From Vairimorpha ceranae (Eukaryota > Microsporidia > Nosematidae), in the NCBI RefSeq assembly GCF_000988165.1, contig NW_020169330.1, forward strand, positions 1 through 42,592: a DNA stretch of 42,592 bases, written 5' to 3'. The position numbers and the translations under genes were made by a program. Under the pieces are notes generated by a model. It was given only the letters and a program-made list of their open reading frames with translations, was not told where the DNA came from and made no database searches. This document shows positions 19,952 through 29,625 of this stretch, piece by piece (position 1 is the stretch's first letter; every line of letters starts with the position of its first letter).

Positions 19952-20826
19952 AAGGATTAAAGAAATTTTATTAATATTAATAAAAATTTATGTTAAAATG
20001 TAATTAATTGTTTTTACTTGCGTTAAACTATATTTTCGTATTATTTCAATAAAATAAATATTTTTGTTATATATGTAATTTTGATTAATTAATTTTGATT
20101 TAAATTAATTTTTTGTAAACAAAGAAATTTTGAAAATAAACGCATTTATAACAAAATATTTATAATATTATTATCAATAATACTTTTATTGCTTTTGCTT
20201 TCTTCCTAAATGCGGTAAAAAATATTAAAAATTTAAAACAAACGATTTATATTATACCTCGAGATTATTATCTTTTAAATTGGAATAGATTAGTAAAAAA
20301 ATTATAAATGTATTATTTATTAAATGATTCATTTATAATTTAGAAATTAACTTCGTAAGTATGAAAATACATTTGTTTTTTTAAGTAAATTTATTGAAGC
20401 TTGTAAAATATAATAAATTTAAGATATAAAAAATTCAACATTAGTTTTGTAGGTTCTATGATGGTGCGATAAATAGTAAGAATAATTCAAAATGTAAAAT
20501 TATATTATTGTATTCTTATACGTTAATATTTGACGATTACAAGACAAACTATTAATCTATCCAGGACAAATAAATAAAATCTTTCTTTTATTAAAATAAG
20601 AATATACACTCATAATAGTTAACTTTATAAAATGCGCTAACACTTGGTAGATTTATATTTTTATAAACTTTTTTTTCAAATTATACAATTTGTACATTTT
20701 AACAATTTATGTACATAACTTTTTCTAGAATGTTTATAGAGAATAATAAAAAAAAATTTTAAATCTACAAACAAAGATATAACTGTTTAATTATTATTTT
20801 TAAAAAAAAATTAATAAAATTATTTA
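19952..20826. other. Intergenic, nothing recognised
   Basis: AT-rich sequence upstream of 18,818-19,951 and downstream of the chaperonin gene. The only structure seen is a perfect 12-bp inverted repeat at 20,299-20,310/20,330-20,341. Confidence 0.55.
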
Positions 20827-22281
20827 TTAAACTCTTGAAGGTAAAATATCATCAATCTTTAATAGCATTATAACAGTTTCTATTGCTAAGTTTACAATAG
20901 ATTTAGTAATAGAAGCAGGCTGTACTACATTATCATCTTCAAGCATATCATTAATATTATTTCCCCTAACACTAATACCATAAGTTGGATTCTCTCTTAT
21001 AGCTTTTTTGAGTTCCGAGACTGCTTCTATTGAATTAAGTCCTGCATTACGTGCCAAAAAATAAGGTATTGCTTCAAATCCTCGACTAATCTCCCTATTT
21101 ATGAAAATATTACCGTCTTCCAACTCCAATATTTTATTAGATATAGCCATTTCAATTGCCCCTCCACCAGGAACTATAAAATTTTCATCGTGTAAACACT
21201 TAACTACACAAAGCGCATCATTTAAACTTCGTTCAACTTCGTCTAAAACAAGATCATCACATCCATTAATAACAATACTGCTACCATATCCTTTTATTTC
21301 TAACATGTCTTCAGTATTTTTTATTTCCACTTCTTTTAAATTCTCACAAGTAAGAAAATTAACATCAGAAATAGGTTCAATACCCAATGCTTCACAGATA
21401 TATTCAACTTCTTTTCTATCTAATCCTTCTATTACTAAAATATTTAACTGCTTAAGAAAATGACGACCTAACTCAGATAAACTATCCCTTAATATACTTT
21501 TTTGTATTAAAAGTAACTGACACCCGCTCATTTTTATTTTTTTACAAATGTCTAATATATATGTTCTTTCATCTGAAATTATTTTCTCCATAAGAAGTGG
21601 ACTGTCAACTAAAATTTTACTATCCATATTCGTTTTCGGCGCACTAATGCAAAATTGAATCGCCCCGCATTTTACGCGACGTTTTTCTGTTTTGATATCT
21701 GATTTAAATAACATTCCTTTATAAAACAATACATCATCAATTGATCCTCCCAGCTTTTTTAAAATTCGTATTTTATTTTTATCATATCCTGTTGCTTCCA
21801 TCGCTTTTATAGATGCACTTGCCATTTCTACTGCATTGCCTACCACTTTAGAATTTAAAGTGGTTATAACAGTATTAAAAATATTAACATCATTAACTGG
21901 TATTTTTGCCCACTCTATATAAGAAATAGCCACATTTCTAGCTCTTTCTAGATAATCACAGATTATCGAGGGATGAATATTCATTTCTAGAAGTTTCTTA
22001 AGTGAATTAAGTAGACTACACGTTAAAATTATTACACTAGTAGTTCCATCCCCACATTTCTCATCTTGTGATGTGGATACATTACTAAGAAATAGATGTA
22101 TAGGATTTTCTGTAAAAAATTTTAAGATAGTAGCACCGTCATTTGTAACCGTAGTCTTGTTTTGTTTTATTATCATTTTATCTAGTCCTTTTGGTCCTAC
22201 AGACGTAGAGATGGTGTTTAATAGTGCGTGCGCTGATTCAAAAATAGAGTTTCTAATATTTGATTCACGTTCTTCTTTCAT
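20827..22281 (-). CDS. CCT4: T-complex chaperonin subunit delta (CCT4)
   Basis: A subunit of the cytosolic TRiC/CCT ring that folds actin, tubulin and other proteins using ATP. The protein has 484 residues, shorter than the usual 520-540. Group II chaperonin signatures are present: TSVGPKGLDKMI near residue 26-37, VTNDGATIL at 45-53, GDGTTS at 77-82, and VPGGGAIE in the C-terminal third. The delta assignment rests on ERSLNDALCVVKCL, LARNAGLNSIEAVSELK and the ending VVQPASITKS ... ETVIMLLKIDDILPSR. The start is the ATG at 22,281 with CCC 5 nt upstream, not the TTG 12 nt earlier. The frame is intact. Confidence 0.93.
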   Translation of the reverse strand: MKEERESNIRNSIFESAHALLNTISTSVGPKGLDKMIIKQNKTTVTNDGATILKFFTENPIHLFLSNVSTSQDEKCGDGTTSVIILTCSLLNSLKKLLEMNIHPSIICDYLERARNVAISYIEWAKIPVNDVNIFNTVITTLNSKVVGNAVEMASASIKAMEATGYDKNKIRILKKLGGSIDDVLFYKGMLFKSDIKTEKRRVKCGAIQFCISAPKTNMDSKILVDSPLLMEKIISDERTYILDICKKIKMSGCQLLLIQKSILRDSLSELGRHFLKQLNILVIEGLDRKEVEYICEALGIEPISDVNFLTCENLKEVEIKNTEDMLEIKGYGSSIVINGCDDLVLDEVERSLNDALCVVKCLHDENFIVPGGGAIEMAISNKILELEDGNIFINREISRGFEAIPYFLARNAGLNSIEAVSELKKAIRENPTYGISVRGNNINDMLEDDNVVQPASITKSIVNLAIETVIMLLKIDDILPSRV

Positions 22282-22286
22282 TTTAA

Positions 22287-22289
22287 GGG
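22287..22289 (-). promoter_or_regulatory. CCC start signal of CCT4
   Basis: The minus strand reads ttggcccttaaaATG. It lies between the TTG and the ATG, so it supports the ATG at 22,281. Confidence 0.65.
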
Positions 22290-22500
22290 CCAAAAAAAAG
22301 TTTTTATTAAAATTTAAACAATAAGAAATATTGACTAGTTTTACTTCCTTATATTTGTGTATATTAACAATAAAAATGTAAATTTATAAAGAAATATATT
22401 TATTTTTACAAGTATTGTCTCTTAAAAGTATACCTTGCAATATCACACAATAATTTAAAAACTATATAAAAAAGCCTTAAGTCTTTATTAATTCGTCAAT

Positions 22501-23136
22501 TTACATTACATTGTGTATTTTATATTTTAATTTATCGCTATCCGCCTTTATTAACATATTTCTATCTACCATATAATTTAACATATCAATCCATTCTTCC
22601 TTAGGAGGCCTTGTTTTAGAACTATAAGATGTTTTAATAGCAGCTGATGGTGTAAATGAACTTTCTTGAAATATCCTTTTAAATCTCTCATACATTTTTT
22701 TAATATTGTAAATTTTGCCAGTAAGATGTCCTGTATACGCATATTCACCAGGTACAATAGAACTCCTAGGCGATTGTGTCGATTTTATAGATAAATCATA
22801 TATTACAGAATCCTCCACAGAGAATTCTTCTGTTGAAACGGTATTTAGATTTAACCTAGTTGGTGAAGAATCAGTTTGCTCAGATTTATTTCTAGAACCA
22901 GATGTCAATAAAAGATCTACTATTTCGTTATCTTTTATTGTATTACCAGAATCTAATGGCGAGCTTTGTTCTTCGTAAACTTTCATTTCCTTTTCGAGAT
23001 TATTTATTTCTGTTTCTAAGGCTTCTATTTTATTAATTACATTTAAAAACAAATCTTTTACTGATTTCTTTAGCTCAAAAAGCTTTTCTTCAATTTTGTA
23101 TATTTTTAGTGTTTCAGTTCGCTCTACTGTTGACAT
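22501..23136 (-). CDS. Unknown protein with N-terminal coiled coil
   Basis: The protein has 211 residues and starts at the ATG at 23,136 with CCC 5 nt upstream (tcccttaaaATG). Residues about 10-55 show heptad-like spacing and charge typical of a coiled coil (KIEALETEINNLEKEMKVYE). The middle, about 60-130, is Ser/Thr-rich and probably disordered. The C-terminal 45 residues (EEWIDMLNYMVDRNMLIKAD) are folded-looking and could be a small helical or winged-helix domain. No family is recognised. It lies 219 bp upstream of CCT4 on the same strand. Confidence 0.8.
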   Translation of the reverse strand: MSTVERTETLKIYKIEEKLFELKKSVKDLFLNVINKIEALETEINNLEKEMKVYEEQSSPLDSGNTIKDNEIVDLLLTSGSRNKSEQTDSSPTRLNLNTVSTEEFSVEDSVIYDLSIKSTQSPRSSIVPGEYAYTGHLTGKIYNIKKMYERFKRIFQESSFTPSAAIKTSYSSKTRPPKEEWIDMLNYMVDRNMLIKADSDKLKYKIHNVM

Positions 23137-23820
23137 TTTAAGGGACTTAAAAAATAGAAGTTACCCCATTTGTTTTGAATACAATAACGATATGTTTACG
23201 CTAGAAAACAAGCGTGACTTTAAACGTAAAAAAATCGTACACTAATGTAAAAACTAGTGGGAAAAAATTAACCTATCTTTGGTTTTTAAATTAATCTCTA
23301 ATAGAAATAAATATAAACATAGGCTTAAGGGAACATTAGCAAAGTAATTATCTACACTTAAAATTAAAGAGTAAAAATTTAGTCTATTGTGTGTGCTAGA
23401 TCTATTTTTGCAATAAATTATTCACCATACTTTTTTAATCATTATTTGTTATAAATTCTTATGTTCTTTGTAAATTAAATATCTTAGAAATTTAGTGAAA
23501 ATAAATCTAAGTGAATATATAATTGTAATTTTCTGTTGCAACGATAAACTCTAACACCGTAAGTATTTTTAATATGAAATTTTGTAAGTATAAAATGGAG
23601 TTGCACCGAAATTCAAATTAATCACCATTAGTTGATTATCATTTACTAAAAGTCATATTAAAAGTTTAATTAAGTTACTTAAGTTTACCTATCAATAATT
23701 TCTTTGACATTATTGGCAGAATGATAAATTAAATTTATTCTTTTATCAAACCAATGTAGAATTTGTAATTAATGAATTGTAATTTGACTTTCTTATAAAT
23801 TAAATTTACCCTTATCTTTT
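23137..23820. other. Divergent intergenic region, promoter side for both neighbours
   Basis: The 684 bp separate two genes transcribed away from each other. CCC signals lie close to both starts (23,142-23,144 on the minus side, 23,809-23,811 on the plus side). Between them I see no gene or repeat. Confidence 0.55.
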
Positions 23821-25260
23821 ATGAAGAATGATATACTTACTTGGTTATCGGAATATGACGAGGACTGTATGTCATTTATTAAATATTTAATTGAAAAATA
23901 TAATATCGCCGGCCAAGTGTTGAAAATACTATTAGATATTTGTATAGAAGATTTGGACACCAAAGAAAGAGCTGCATTGGAAATAACTAAGTATTTTATA
24001 GATGATACTACTTATTTATCACTTGTATCTGATTTTTGGAATGATTTACCACAGGCTTCTAGAGAACTAATATTAGGACTTGATTCATATCCTAAGATAT
24101 ATGGATTTTTAAACTATTTACAATGTAATAGTAAGAACAATGTAGAACCAGCATTACGAAGATATTGTAACTATATAGTTTATTGTGATATAATCGAATC
24201 AACATACAATATAGATACTATAACAACATTTACTAAATTAATTTCTCTAAATAAAGATGTTTGCGACTTCTTAGGTCAGTATTTATATGATAAGCATTTT
24301 TGTAGAATAAATGAAGGAAAATCACTTATACTTATCTACTGCTATTTTGATATATTAAAATTGAATGATTCTGATTTAAATAATTTATACACAAATATAA
24401 GCTTGATTCATACATCTATTGCGTGCAAGCTTATAAATAAACTGTACTTTAAATATCAATATAACGTCGAAAAGGTAATAAAATATTACGATCCTCTACT
24501 AAATTGTACCGACAAAGAGATTTTAGAACAAGTAGTAATATTTTGGAATAGTGCGATTGATATCACGAATGCGAAAAAGGTATTTAATAACTTATTTTAC
24601 AAAGCTCATATTGAGGAATCAATATATTTTCTGTTAGAAAAAATTTCAGAAAAGTTTTACGTGGCACTGAGTTCTAAAAAAAATGATTTAGTAAAAAAAG
24701 ACTACAAAATGATGACTCATATGTATTTATTTACTATTAGTGACTTGTTTAAATTGATAAATACTACAAATTTTGATGATGTTGCACCTTTAATTCAAAA
24801 ATTAATTAATAAGCAATTTATTTGTTTACTTCCTTATATAGGTGAAATTTTAGTAGGGTGCATAATTAATATAAAAAAACATTTAGAAATTGCTATAAGC
24901 ATTATACATAAACTGGATGAAGAACCACCATATAATGTTAATACAGAGGTATGGAATTTATATTTAAATGTTTATAAAAGAGATATAAAAAAATGTAAAG
25001 AGGAGATTTATTTGTTTATAGCGAACGACTTAAAAAATTTAGATTTTTATGAGAAAGTCAAATTATTAAAAATTTTAAAAAATTTTTACAGAAATAATAA
25101 TGAAATAATAAATCTCTTAGAAATACATAAGAAGTGTAGAAATGAATATAAAAAATATAAATTTGATTTGGAAATAGCATCTCACATAAATCATGATACA
25201 GATTTATCTTTAATAAGAAAAAGTAATACTTACATTTCTAAATTACAAAACTTATATTGA
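23821..25260 (+). CDS. Alpha-helical repeat protein of unknown function
   Basis: The protein has 479 residues and starts at the ATG at 23,821, with CCC 9 nt upstream (acccttatcttttATG). It is almost entirely predicted-helical, with hydrophobic and charged residues alternating in units of about 35-45 residues, as in HEAT or ARM solenoids. No cysteine pattern, signal peptide or membrane segment is seen. The family cannot be named from motifs; importin-like, cohesin/condensin-accessory and trafficking adaptors share such architecture. It is the only plus-strand gene between 16,735 and 34,446 and converges on the lectin gene. Confidence 0.8.
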   Translation: MKNDILTWLSEYDEDCMSFIKYLIEKYNIAGQVLKILLDICIEDLDTKERAALEITKYFIDDTTYLSLVSDFWNDLPQASRELILGLDSYPKIYGFLNYLQCNSKNNVEPALRRYCNYIVYCDIIESTYNIDTITTFTKLISLNKDVCDFLGQYLYDKHFCRINEGKSLILIYCYFDILKLNDSDLNNLYTNISLIHTSIACKLINKLYFKYQYNVEKVIKYYDPLLNCTDKEILEQVVIFWNSAIDITNAKKVFNNLFYKAHIEESIYFLLEKISEKFYVALSSKKNDLVKKDYKMMTHMYLFTISDLFKLINTTNFDDVAPLIQKLINKQFICLLPYIGEILVGCIINIKKHLEIAISIIHKLDEEPPYNVNTEVWNLYLNVYKRDIKKCKEEIYLFIANDLKNLDFYEKVKLLKILKNFYRNNNEIINLLEIHKKCRNEYKKYKFDLEIASHINHDTDLSLIRKSNTYISKLQNLY

Positions 25261-25499
25261 TTTAGAAAAAATAATAAAAAGCCTTAAATTTTTTAAACAA
25301 TACAATAATATTAAGTAAACTGTGTAGGATAAATATATTGCCTGTAAACCTTAAAAAATTATAAATTTCATTGATACATAAAAGAATAAATAAATTTGTA
25401 TATTAAAATTAGTAAAAAATGTTTTATTAGGCAACACTATAAATAATATTAAAATTTATACATTTATAAAATTTAGTTAATTAAAAAACAAAAGTTTTA

Positions 25500-26282
25500 T
25501 TATTCATTTTTCCTTATCTGAAGACCGTATAAGTAATATACAAGTCCACATACAGATCCTAAAAATACAATCCATACCATTTTACTACTTCCCTCTCTTT
25601 CTCCTCTTTTAAATATCTTAGGGATAACAATTGGATACGAAGCTTCAATTGAACGTAAAGAAAAAGATGTAGATGATTCACTTCCATTAGACGCGGATAC
25701 CCCTAAAAACGTTCTTTTACTTATCATAAACTTGTCAGATTCGTATACTACCAGTTTGTCATAATTATCATCCACTTCTACTTTAAGAATATCATTCTGT
25801 TCTATTCTTATTTTCACATCATCATTCTCATAAAATTGGAAAGTTTTACTACTGTCCTCTTTATTATTAATAAATATTTTAATAACTACCTCTAACCCCT
25901 TTTTAATATCCAAAGCCACAGCAAATTCTGTGTCAAGTTTTATACCATACATAGACCCAAATTCTACATTATCAGTCTTGTTAAAAAATATTAGCATACC
26001 GTTATTCTCTTGACCTTTACTAACTGCATTTAAATTGACCTTAGTGTCTATTACAAACTTATCTGTACCCACTTGATTTCTGTACACTATCGCACCGCGC
26101 GTGTCAGGATATATAAAACCAAGTTTAATATGTCGATTACCTCCATAAGAAAGAATAGAAAAATCACCTAAGAAATTGACTACATTTGATTTTCCCTTAC
26201 CGTCTACGTATGGAGGAACTAAATATAGATCTTCAAGTGAACCGCGAGTTGAGATGATCTGAAGTAGAAAATAAAAAAACAT
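25500..26282 (-). CDS. L-type lectin-like membrane protein (ERGIC-53/Emp47/VIP36 type)
   Basis: The family binds high-mannose N-glycans or carries cargo between ER and Golgi. The protein has 260 residues: a signal peptide at 1-14 (MFFYFLLQIISTRG), the L-type lectin fold (LVPPYVDGKGKSNVVNFLGD at about 20-40; later FGSMYGIKLDTEFAVALD, the usual G-x-x-x-G block), a C-terminal membrane segment (MVWIVFLGSVCGLVYYLYGL) and a short cytosolic tail QIRKNE. The tail lacks a canonical KKxx or FF ending. The sugar-site residues are hard to place, so carbohydrate binding is uncertain. The start is the ATG at 26,282, directly after CCCC; the TTG upstream is rejected. Confidence 0.75.
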   Translation of the reverse strand: MFFYFLLQIISTRGSLEDLYLVPPYVDGKGKSNVVNFLGDFSILSYGGNRHIKLGFIYPDTRGAIVYRNQVGTDKFVIDTKVNLNAVSKGQENNGMLIFFNKTDNVEFGSMYGIKLDTEFAVALDIKKGLEVVIKIFINNKEDSSKTFQFYENDDVKIRIEQNDILKVEVDDNYDKLVVYESDKFMISKRTFLGVSASNGSESSTSFSLRSIEASYPIVIPKIFKRGEREGSSKMVWIVFLGSVCGLVYYLYGLQIRKNE

Positions 26283-26286
26283 GGGG
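26283..26286 (-). promoter_or_regulatory. CCCC start signal of the lectin gene
   Basis: The minus strand reads taccccATG, with no spacer between the C run and the start codon. Confidence 0.65.
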
Positions 26287-26444
26287 TACAAAAAAATAGA
26301 AAATGAAAGTAAGAATTTTTATTTATTACCTAACAGAGAAAAAGTAGTATTATACTTAAAATATATAGTTTAGTTTCTTATACAACGTAATCAAAAGATA
26401 ACACACTTATTAAAATATCACTTCTTTATAAAAATTCTATTAAT

Positions 26445-27152
26445 TTAATAATACTGTAACTCTTCACTACTATTTTGCAGATCATAAGGATCTCCCTCAT
26501 ATTTATTTATTTCTCTTTCAACTTCTTTTTCTGCAATTTTATTTTTTAAGAGCTTTTTAAATATTTTATCGCGCACTTCTAGACGATCTCCTGGTTCAAA
26601 AATTTTTACTATTTCACCGTATTCATTAACAATAAATTTTGCGAAATTCCATTTTATAAAATCTCCTACAAACTCTTTTCTATACCTTACAATATGCTTA
26701 TAAACAGGATGTATATTTTTACCGACCAAATTAATATCACTAAATACTGTAAAATCATCAGAATATTCTGTTATTAAGTTATACATCTTTTTAAGTAAAT
26801 CAGTATCATCTTTTGAATATTGCAGACAAGGAAAGATCAATATTTTAAGGCCATATTCTTTATACAGTGTCATAATATCAGCTAGTATAGAAAGATTACT
26901 CTTGGCAAATCCACATGTAGAAGCCATATTAGTGATTAGTAACATTTTACCTTTGTAGTGTGAAAAGTCAATAGTCTTGTCTTTGTAGTCTATAGCAGAT
27001 AAATTATAAAAGGCTTTTCCTTCTGAAGATAATTTTTTGAAGGCTTTTCCTTCTGAAAATAATTTTTTAAAGATCTTCCCTCCTGAAAATCTTTTTCTGA
27101 CGCCTTTTCTTTCTGAAGATATTTTTTTGGTGTCTCTTTCTTCTGAAGACAT
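26445..27152 (-). CDS. Glutathione-peroxidase-like protein with N-terminal repeats
   Basis: The family reduces peroxides using a catalytic cysteine and thioredoxin or glutathione. The protein has 235 residues. Residues 2-51 are five tandem 10-residue units (SSEERDTKKI, SSERKGVRKR, FSGGKIFKKL, FSEGKAFKKL, SSEGKAFYNL). The last unit runs into the normal GPx start. The GPx fold follows: NMASTCGF with catalytic C80, FPCLQ with C109 and Q111, and KWNFAKF with W168 and N169, so the C-Q-W-N tetrad is intact. A charged tail of about 30 residues ends the protein. The start is the ATG at 27,152 with CCC 3 nt upstream; the TTG at 27,161 is rejected. It is a tandem paralogue of 27,508-27,978. The basic extension may alter localisation. 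Confidence 0.85.
   Translation of the reverse strand: MSSEERDTKKISSERKGVRKRFSGGKIFKKLFSEGKAFKKLSSEGKAFYNLSAIDYKDKTIDFSHYKGKMLLITNMASTCGFAKSNLSILADIMTLYKEYGLKILIFPCLQYSKDDTDLLKKMYNLITEYSDDFTVFSDINLVGKNIHPVYKHIVRYRKEFVGDFIKWNFAKFIVNEYGEIVKIFEPGDRLEVRDKIFKKLLKNKIAEKEVEREINKYEGDPYDLQNSSEELQYY
27000..27149 (-). repeat. Five tandem 30-bp repeats inside the GPx-like gene
   Basis: The units encode the 10-residue repeats at residues 2-51 of the upstream GPx-like protein. The DNA units share the core ccttctgaa on the plus strand. The 3'-most units (27,000-27,060) are the most alike, and divergence increases toward the start codon. Confidence 0.9.
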
Positions 27153-27155
27153 GAA

Positions 27156-27158
27156 GGG
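27156..27158 (-). promoter_or_regulatory. CCC start signal of the longer GPx-like gene
   Basis: The minus strand reads gcccttcATG, supporting the ATG at 27,152. Confidence 0.65.
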
Positions 27159-27507
27159 CAAAAAAGTATAAATTTTTTAATAATATAAAAATGTTAGGAA
27201 ATAAAGTAAAATAATATAAAATTAGAAAATATGAGAAAAAATACAGTATATGTACACATATCATTTTAAATATACTATAGATATTATCTACAAGAATATT
27301 ATTAGAATATTAGCCACTTGATTATAAATATTTGTAAAGTGTAAATTATTACTTTATAACTTAAAATAATGTACAAACAAAATGCCAAATAAATCATATT
27401 TTGATATCAAAAATTAATTTAAAATAAATTTATTAAACAAAAATTTTCGTACTAGAATTTATCCATAAAATATTTATTAAAAGTAAAAAAACATCTAAAA
27501 ATTAAAT
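27159..27507. other. Spacer between the two GPx-like genes
   Basis: About 350 bp of AT-rich sequence. A minus-strand frame of 65 codons (27,067-27,264) overlaps the repeat gene in another frame and has no start signal. Nothing else is seen. Confidence 0.55.
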
Positions 27508-27978
27508 CTATTCAAATAAATCTTTTATGTCTTCACATTTAATAACCTCTGTTGGTCCATATCGCTTTAAAATCTTTCCATCTTTAACAACCCATTTTGT
27601 AAAGTTCCATTTTACAAACTTAAAAAAACTTTCTGAACTGTTGTCTGTTAAATACTTAAAAACAGGATCTTTTTGAGATCCAAATACATTAACTTTGTCA
27701 AATACGATAAATTTATCAGAAATAGAATGCGCATAATTGCGAATAGTTTCAATATCACCAGATTCCTGGTTTAAAAATTGCGAACAAGGAAATAACAATA
27801 CTCTAAGGCCTTTGTCATAAAATTCGTCTGTAAGTTGTTTAAAAGAATCATAGTTTGATTTTGCTAGTTTACAATATGTGGCTACATTAGAAATTATAAC
27901 TACATTATTTTTAAATATTGAAAATTCAACTAGTGACTGTTTTGAATCAACTGCATTTAAAGAATAAAATTCAGACAT
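27508..27978 (-). CDS. Glutathione-peroxidase-like protein, normal length
   Basis: The protein has 156 residues, the usual size of a minimal GPx. The family tetrad is intact: NVATYCKLAKSN with catalytic C36, FPCSQF with C65 and Q67, and VKWNFTKWV with W124 and N125. There is no signal peptide, so a cytosolic place is likely. Short cysteine GPx proteins usually act as thioredoxin-dependent peroxidases, which is an inference here. The start at 27,978 directly follows CCC (aaacccATG). It is a tandem paralogue of the gene at 26,445-27,152 and lies 92 bp from the Sec1-like gene on the same strand. Confidence 0.88.
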   Translation of the reverse strand: MSEFYSLNAVDSKQSLVEFSIFKNNVVIISNVATYCKLAKSNYDSFKQLTDEFYDKGLRVLLFPCSQFLNQESGDIETIRNYAHSISDKFIVFDKVNVFGSQKDPVFKYLTDNSSESFFKFVKWNFTKWVVKDGKILKRYGPTEVIKCEDIKDLFE

Positions 27979-28070
27979 GGGTTTAAAATTTTATTAGAAT
28001 TTGATGTAGTTTAGAAAGTTAAATATTTACTATAGAATAACACCTCATACACATCAATTTACTAGAAACA

Positions 28071-29471
28071 TTATTTAATATACAAATCCGACTTAATGAT
28101 ACTATCACTGCCTATTAAAAATTCTATCCCCAATTCATCAGTTAATTTATATATACACTTTATTTCTTCATATGTAACACCTCCTTTAATATAAATACAA
28201 CAAATATTATTTTTATTAATATCTTTCTTAACAGAAATTAAGTTCGTGCGCCTCAAACTGTTAATAGTATTTTTTTCGCGTTCTACTTTGTAAAAAGGTA
28301 TTAACTGCTTATTATTTTTTATATATTCACGCAGTACAACAGAAATAGTAGGTTCATATTTGGAAACTTCATATTCGTATTTATATTCATACGAAATAGG
28401 CTTAAATTTATCATTCGCATTCGTTTTGTTTTCTAATATAAAATTTTTTAGATTTTCATCTAACTTTGCTAACTCTCGCTCAGTATATTCATGACCACTT
28501 AATTTATAAAGAAGCGCTATCCTTTTTTTGTCATAAAGATCAATTTTTCGTTCAGTCAAGGCTTTTATTACATCTTTGCTCTTTAACTTTTCTTTTGTAA
28601 CAATCTTCTGTTCAATATTCGAAAATTCGTTGATGTAATCGAATTTTTTATAACATTCTTTAGTTAAATCGAAAAATAAGCGCAATCCTTTATTGGTTTT
28701 AAGTGTTTCCGGCGCATCCATAACAGCCTTCATTAAATCCTTAATATTATCTGATGGTTGAGTTTTAACTTTTCTAACGTATGATTTCAAAAGATCCGAC
28801 ATGTCACCCAAGTGTGTATGTCTAACCTCTTTCCAAAGTGCTGTATCCCCATATTCTTCGTATATTTTAGACATATCAGTTATATTGATTTCCTCTAATA
28901 ATGGCTGAAATGTAAAAAAATGAAGAATAGGTGTATACAAATCGATACTACGATCAAATAAAATTAATTTTCCTGATCTAGATTTCGATTCATCATCTAA
29001 AATATTAGAATATTTTTCTAAATCTTTAGATGTGTATTCTAAATAGAAATAAGCATTTAATATATTACATACAGAATTTATATTTGTAATATCCGTTATA
29101 AACACCCTTTCTTCTAGTGCTTTTAGTGACATGTGTACTATTTTAAATGTAATATCATGATTTAGATCTTCTGGTGGCACCAAAGTACAAACTGTAAAAG
29201 AAGTGTACTTTTTATTTAAATAATCAGAATTAATTATTTTTGATATTTCTTTTGTACACTTAACAAAATATATTACAGGGAAGTTGGCCTGTTCTCTATC
29301 TTCTTCTAGATAGAGTGACATAACAATATTGTAAGTTATAAATTCTGATTTGGTAAACAGATTTTTTAATATTTCAGCACATGTACGATCATAAATTAAC
29401 ACAGGCCATTCTGTGCTTGGAGAAATTACTTCTGATATTATTTTTTGTTTTAGAATTTTTTTTAAGTCCAT
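28071..29471 (-). CDS. Sec1/Munc18 family protein, Sly1-like
   Basis: SM proteins clasp SNARE complexes and drive vesicle fusion; Sly1 acts at ER-Golgi. The protein has 466 residues, much shorter than the usual 550-650. N-terminal domain: WPVLIYDRTCAEILKN at about 22-37, and EEDREQANFPVIYFVKCT at about 56-73, which is close to the Sly1 block DREPIPDVPAVYFV. Central: LILFDRSIDLYTPILHFFT at about 169-187, the classic SM motif. C-terminal: ICCIYIKGGVTYEEIKCIY, the family GG-x-T-x-x-E block. Sly1 is favoured over Vps45, Vps33 or Sec1 by the N-terminal block, but this is not certain. The start at 29,471 has CCC 3 nt upstream. Confidence 0.82.
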   Translation of the reverse strand: MDLKKILKQKIISEVISPSTEWPVLIYDRTCAEILKNLFTKSEFITYNIVMSLYLEEDREQANFPVIYFVKCTKEISKIINSDYLNKKYTSFTVCTLVPPEDLNHDITFKIVHMSLKALEERVFITDITNINSVCNILNAYFYLEYTSKDLEKYSNILDDESKSRSGKLILFDRSIDLYTPILHFFTFQPLLEEINITDMSKIYEEYGDTALWKEVRHTHLGDMSDLLKSYVRKVKTQPSDNIKDLMKAVMDAPETLKTNKGLRLFFDLTKECYKKFDYINEFSNIEQKIVTKEKLKSKDVIKALTERKIDLYDKKRIALLYKLSGHEYTERELAKLDENLKNFILENKTNANDKFKPISYEYKYEYEVSKYEPTISVVLREYIKNNKQLIPFYKVEREKNTINSLRRTNLISVKKDINKNNICCIYIKGGVTYEEIKCIYKLTDELGIEFLIGSDSIIKSDLYIK

Positions 29472-29493
29472 TGAGGGTTTAATTTTATTTTTA

Positions 29494-29625
29494 CTGGTGA
29501 ATGTTATAAGTTTATATTTACTGGTGAATGTTATGAGATTATTTTAAAGATGAATGTTATGAGATTATTTTAAAAGTGAATGTTATAAGTTTATTTTAAA
29601 TGTGAATGTATTAGGTTTATTAAAG
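29494..29625. repeat. Minisatellite, five units of 26-27 bp
   Basis: The core tgaatgtta recurs at 29,498, 29,525, 29,551, 29,577 and 29,603 (spacing 27, 26, 26, 26), followed by an A/T tail that ends ttatttta in most units. It begins about 20 bp upstream of the start codon of the Sec1-like gene and so overlaps its promoter side. Confidence 0.9.

Noticed and set aside
20827..22324. Plus-strand frames of 120 and 83 codons within or over CCT4
   Set aside because: Antisense shadows of a well-recognised gene.
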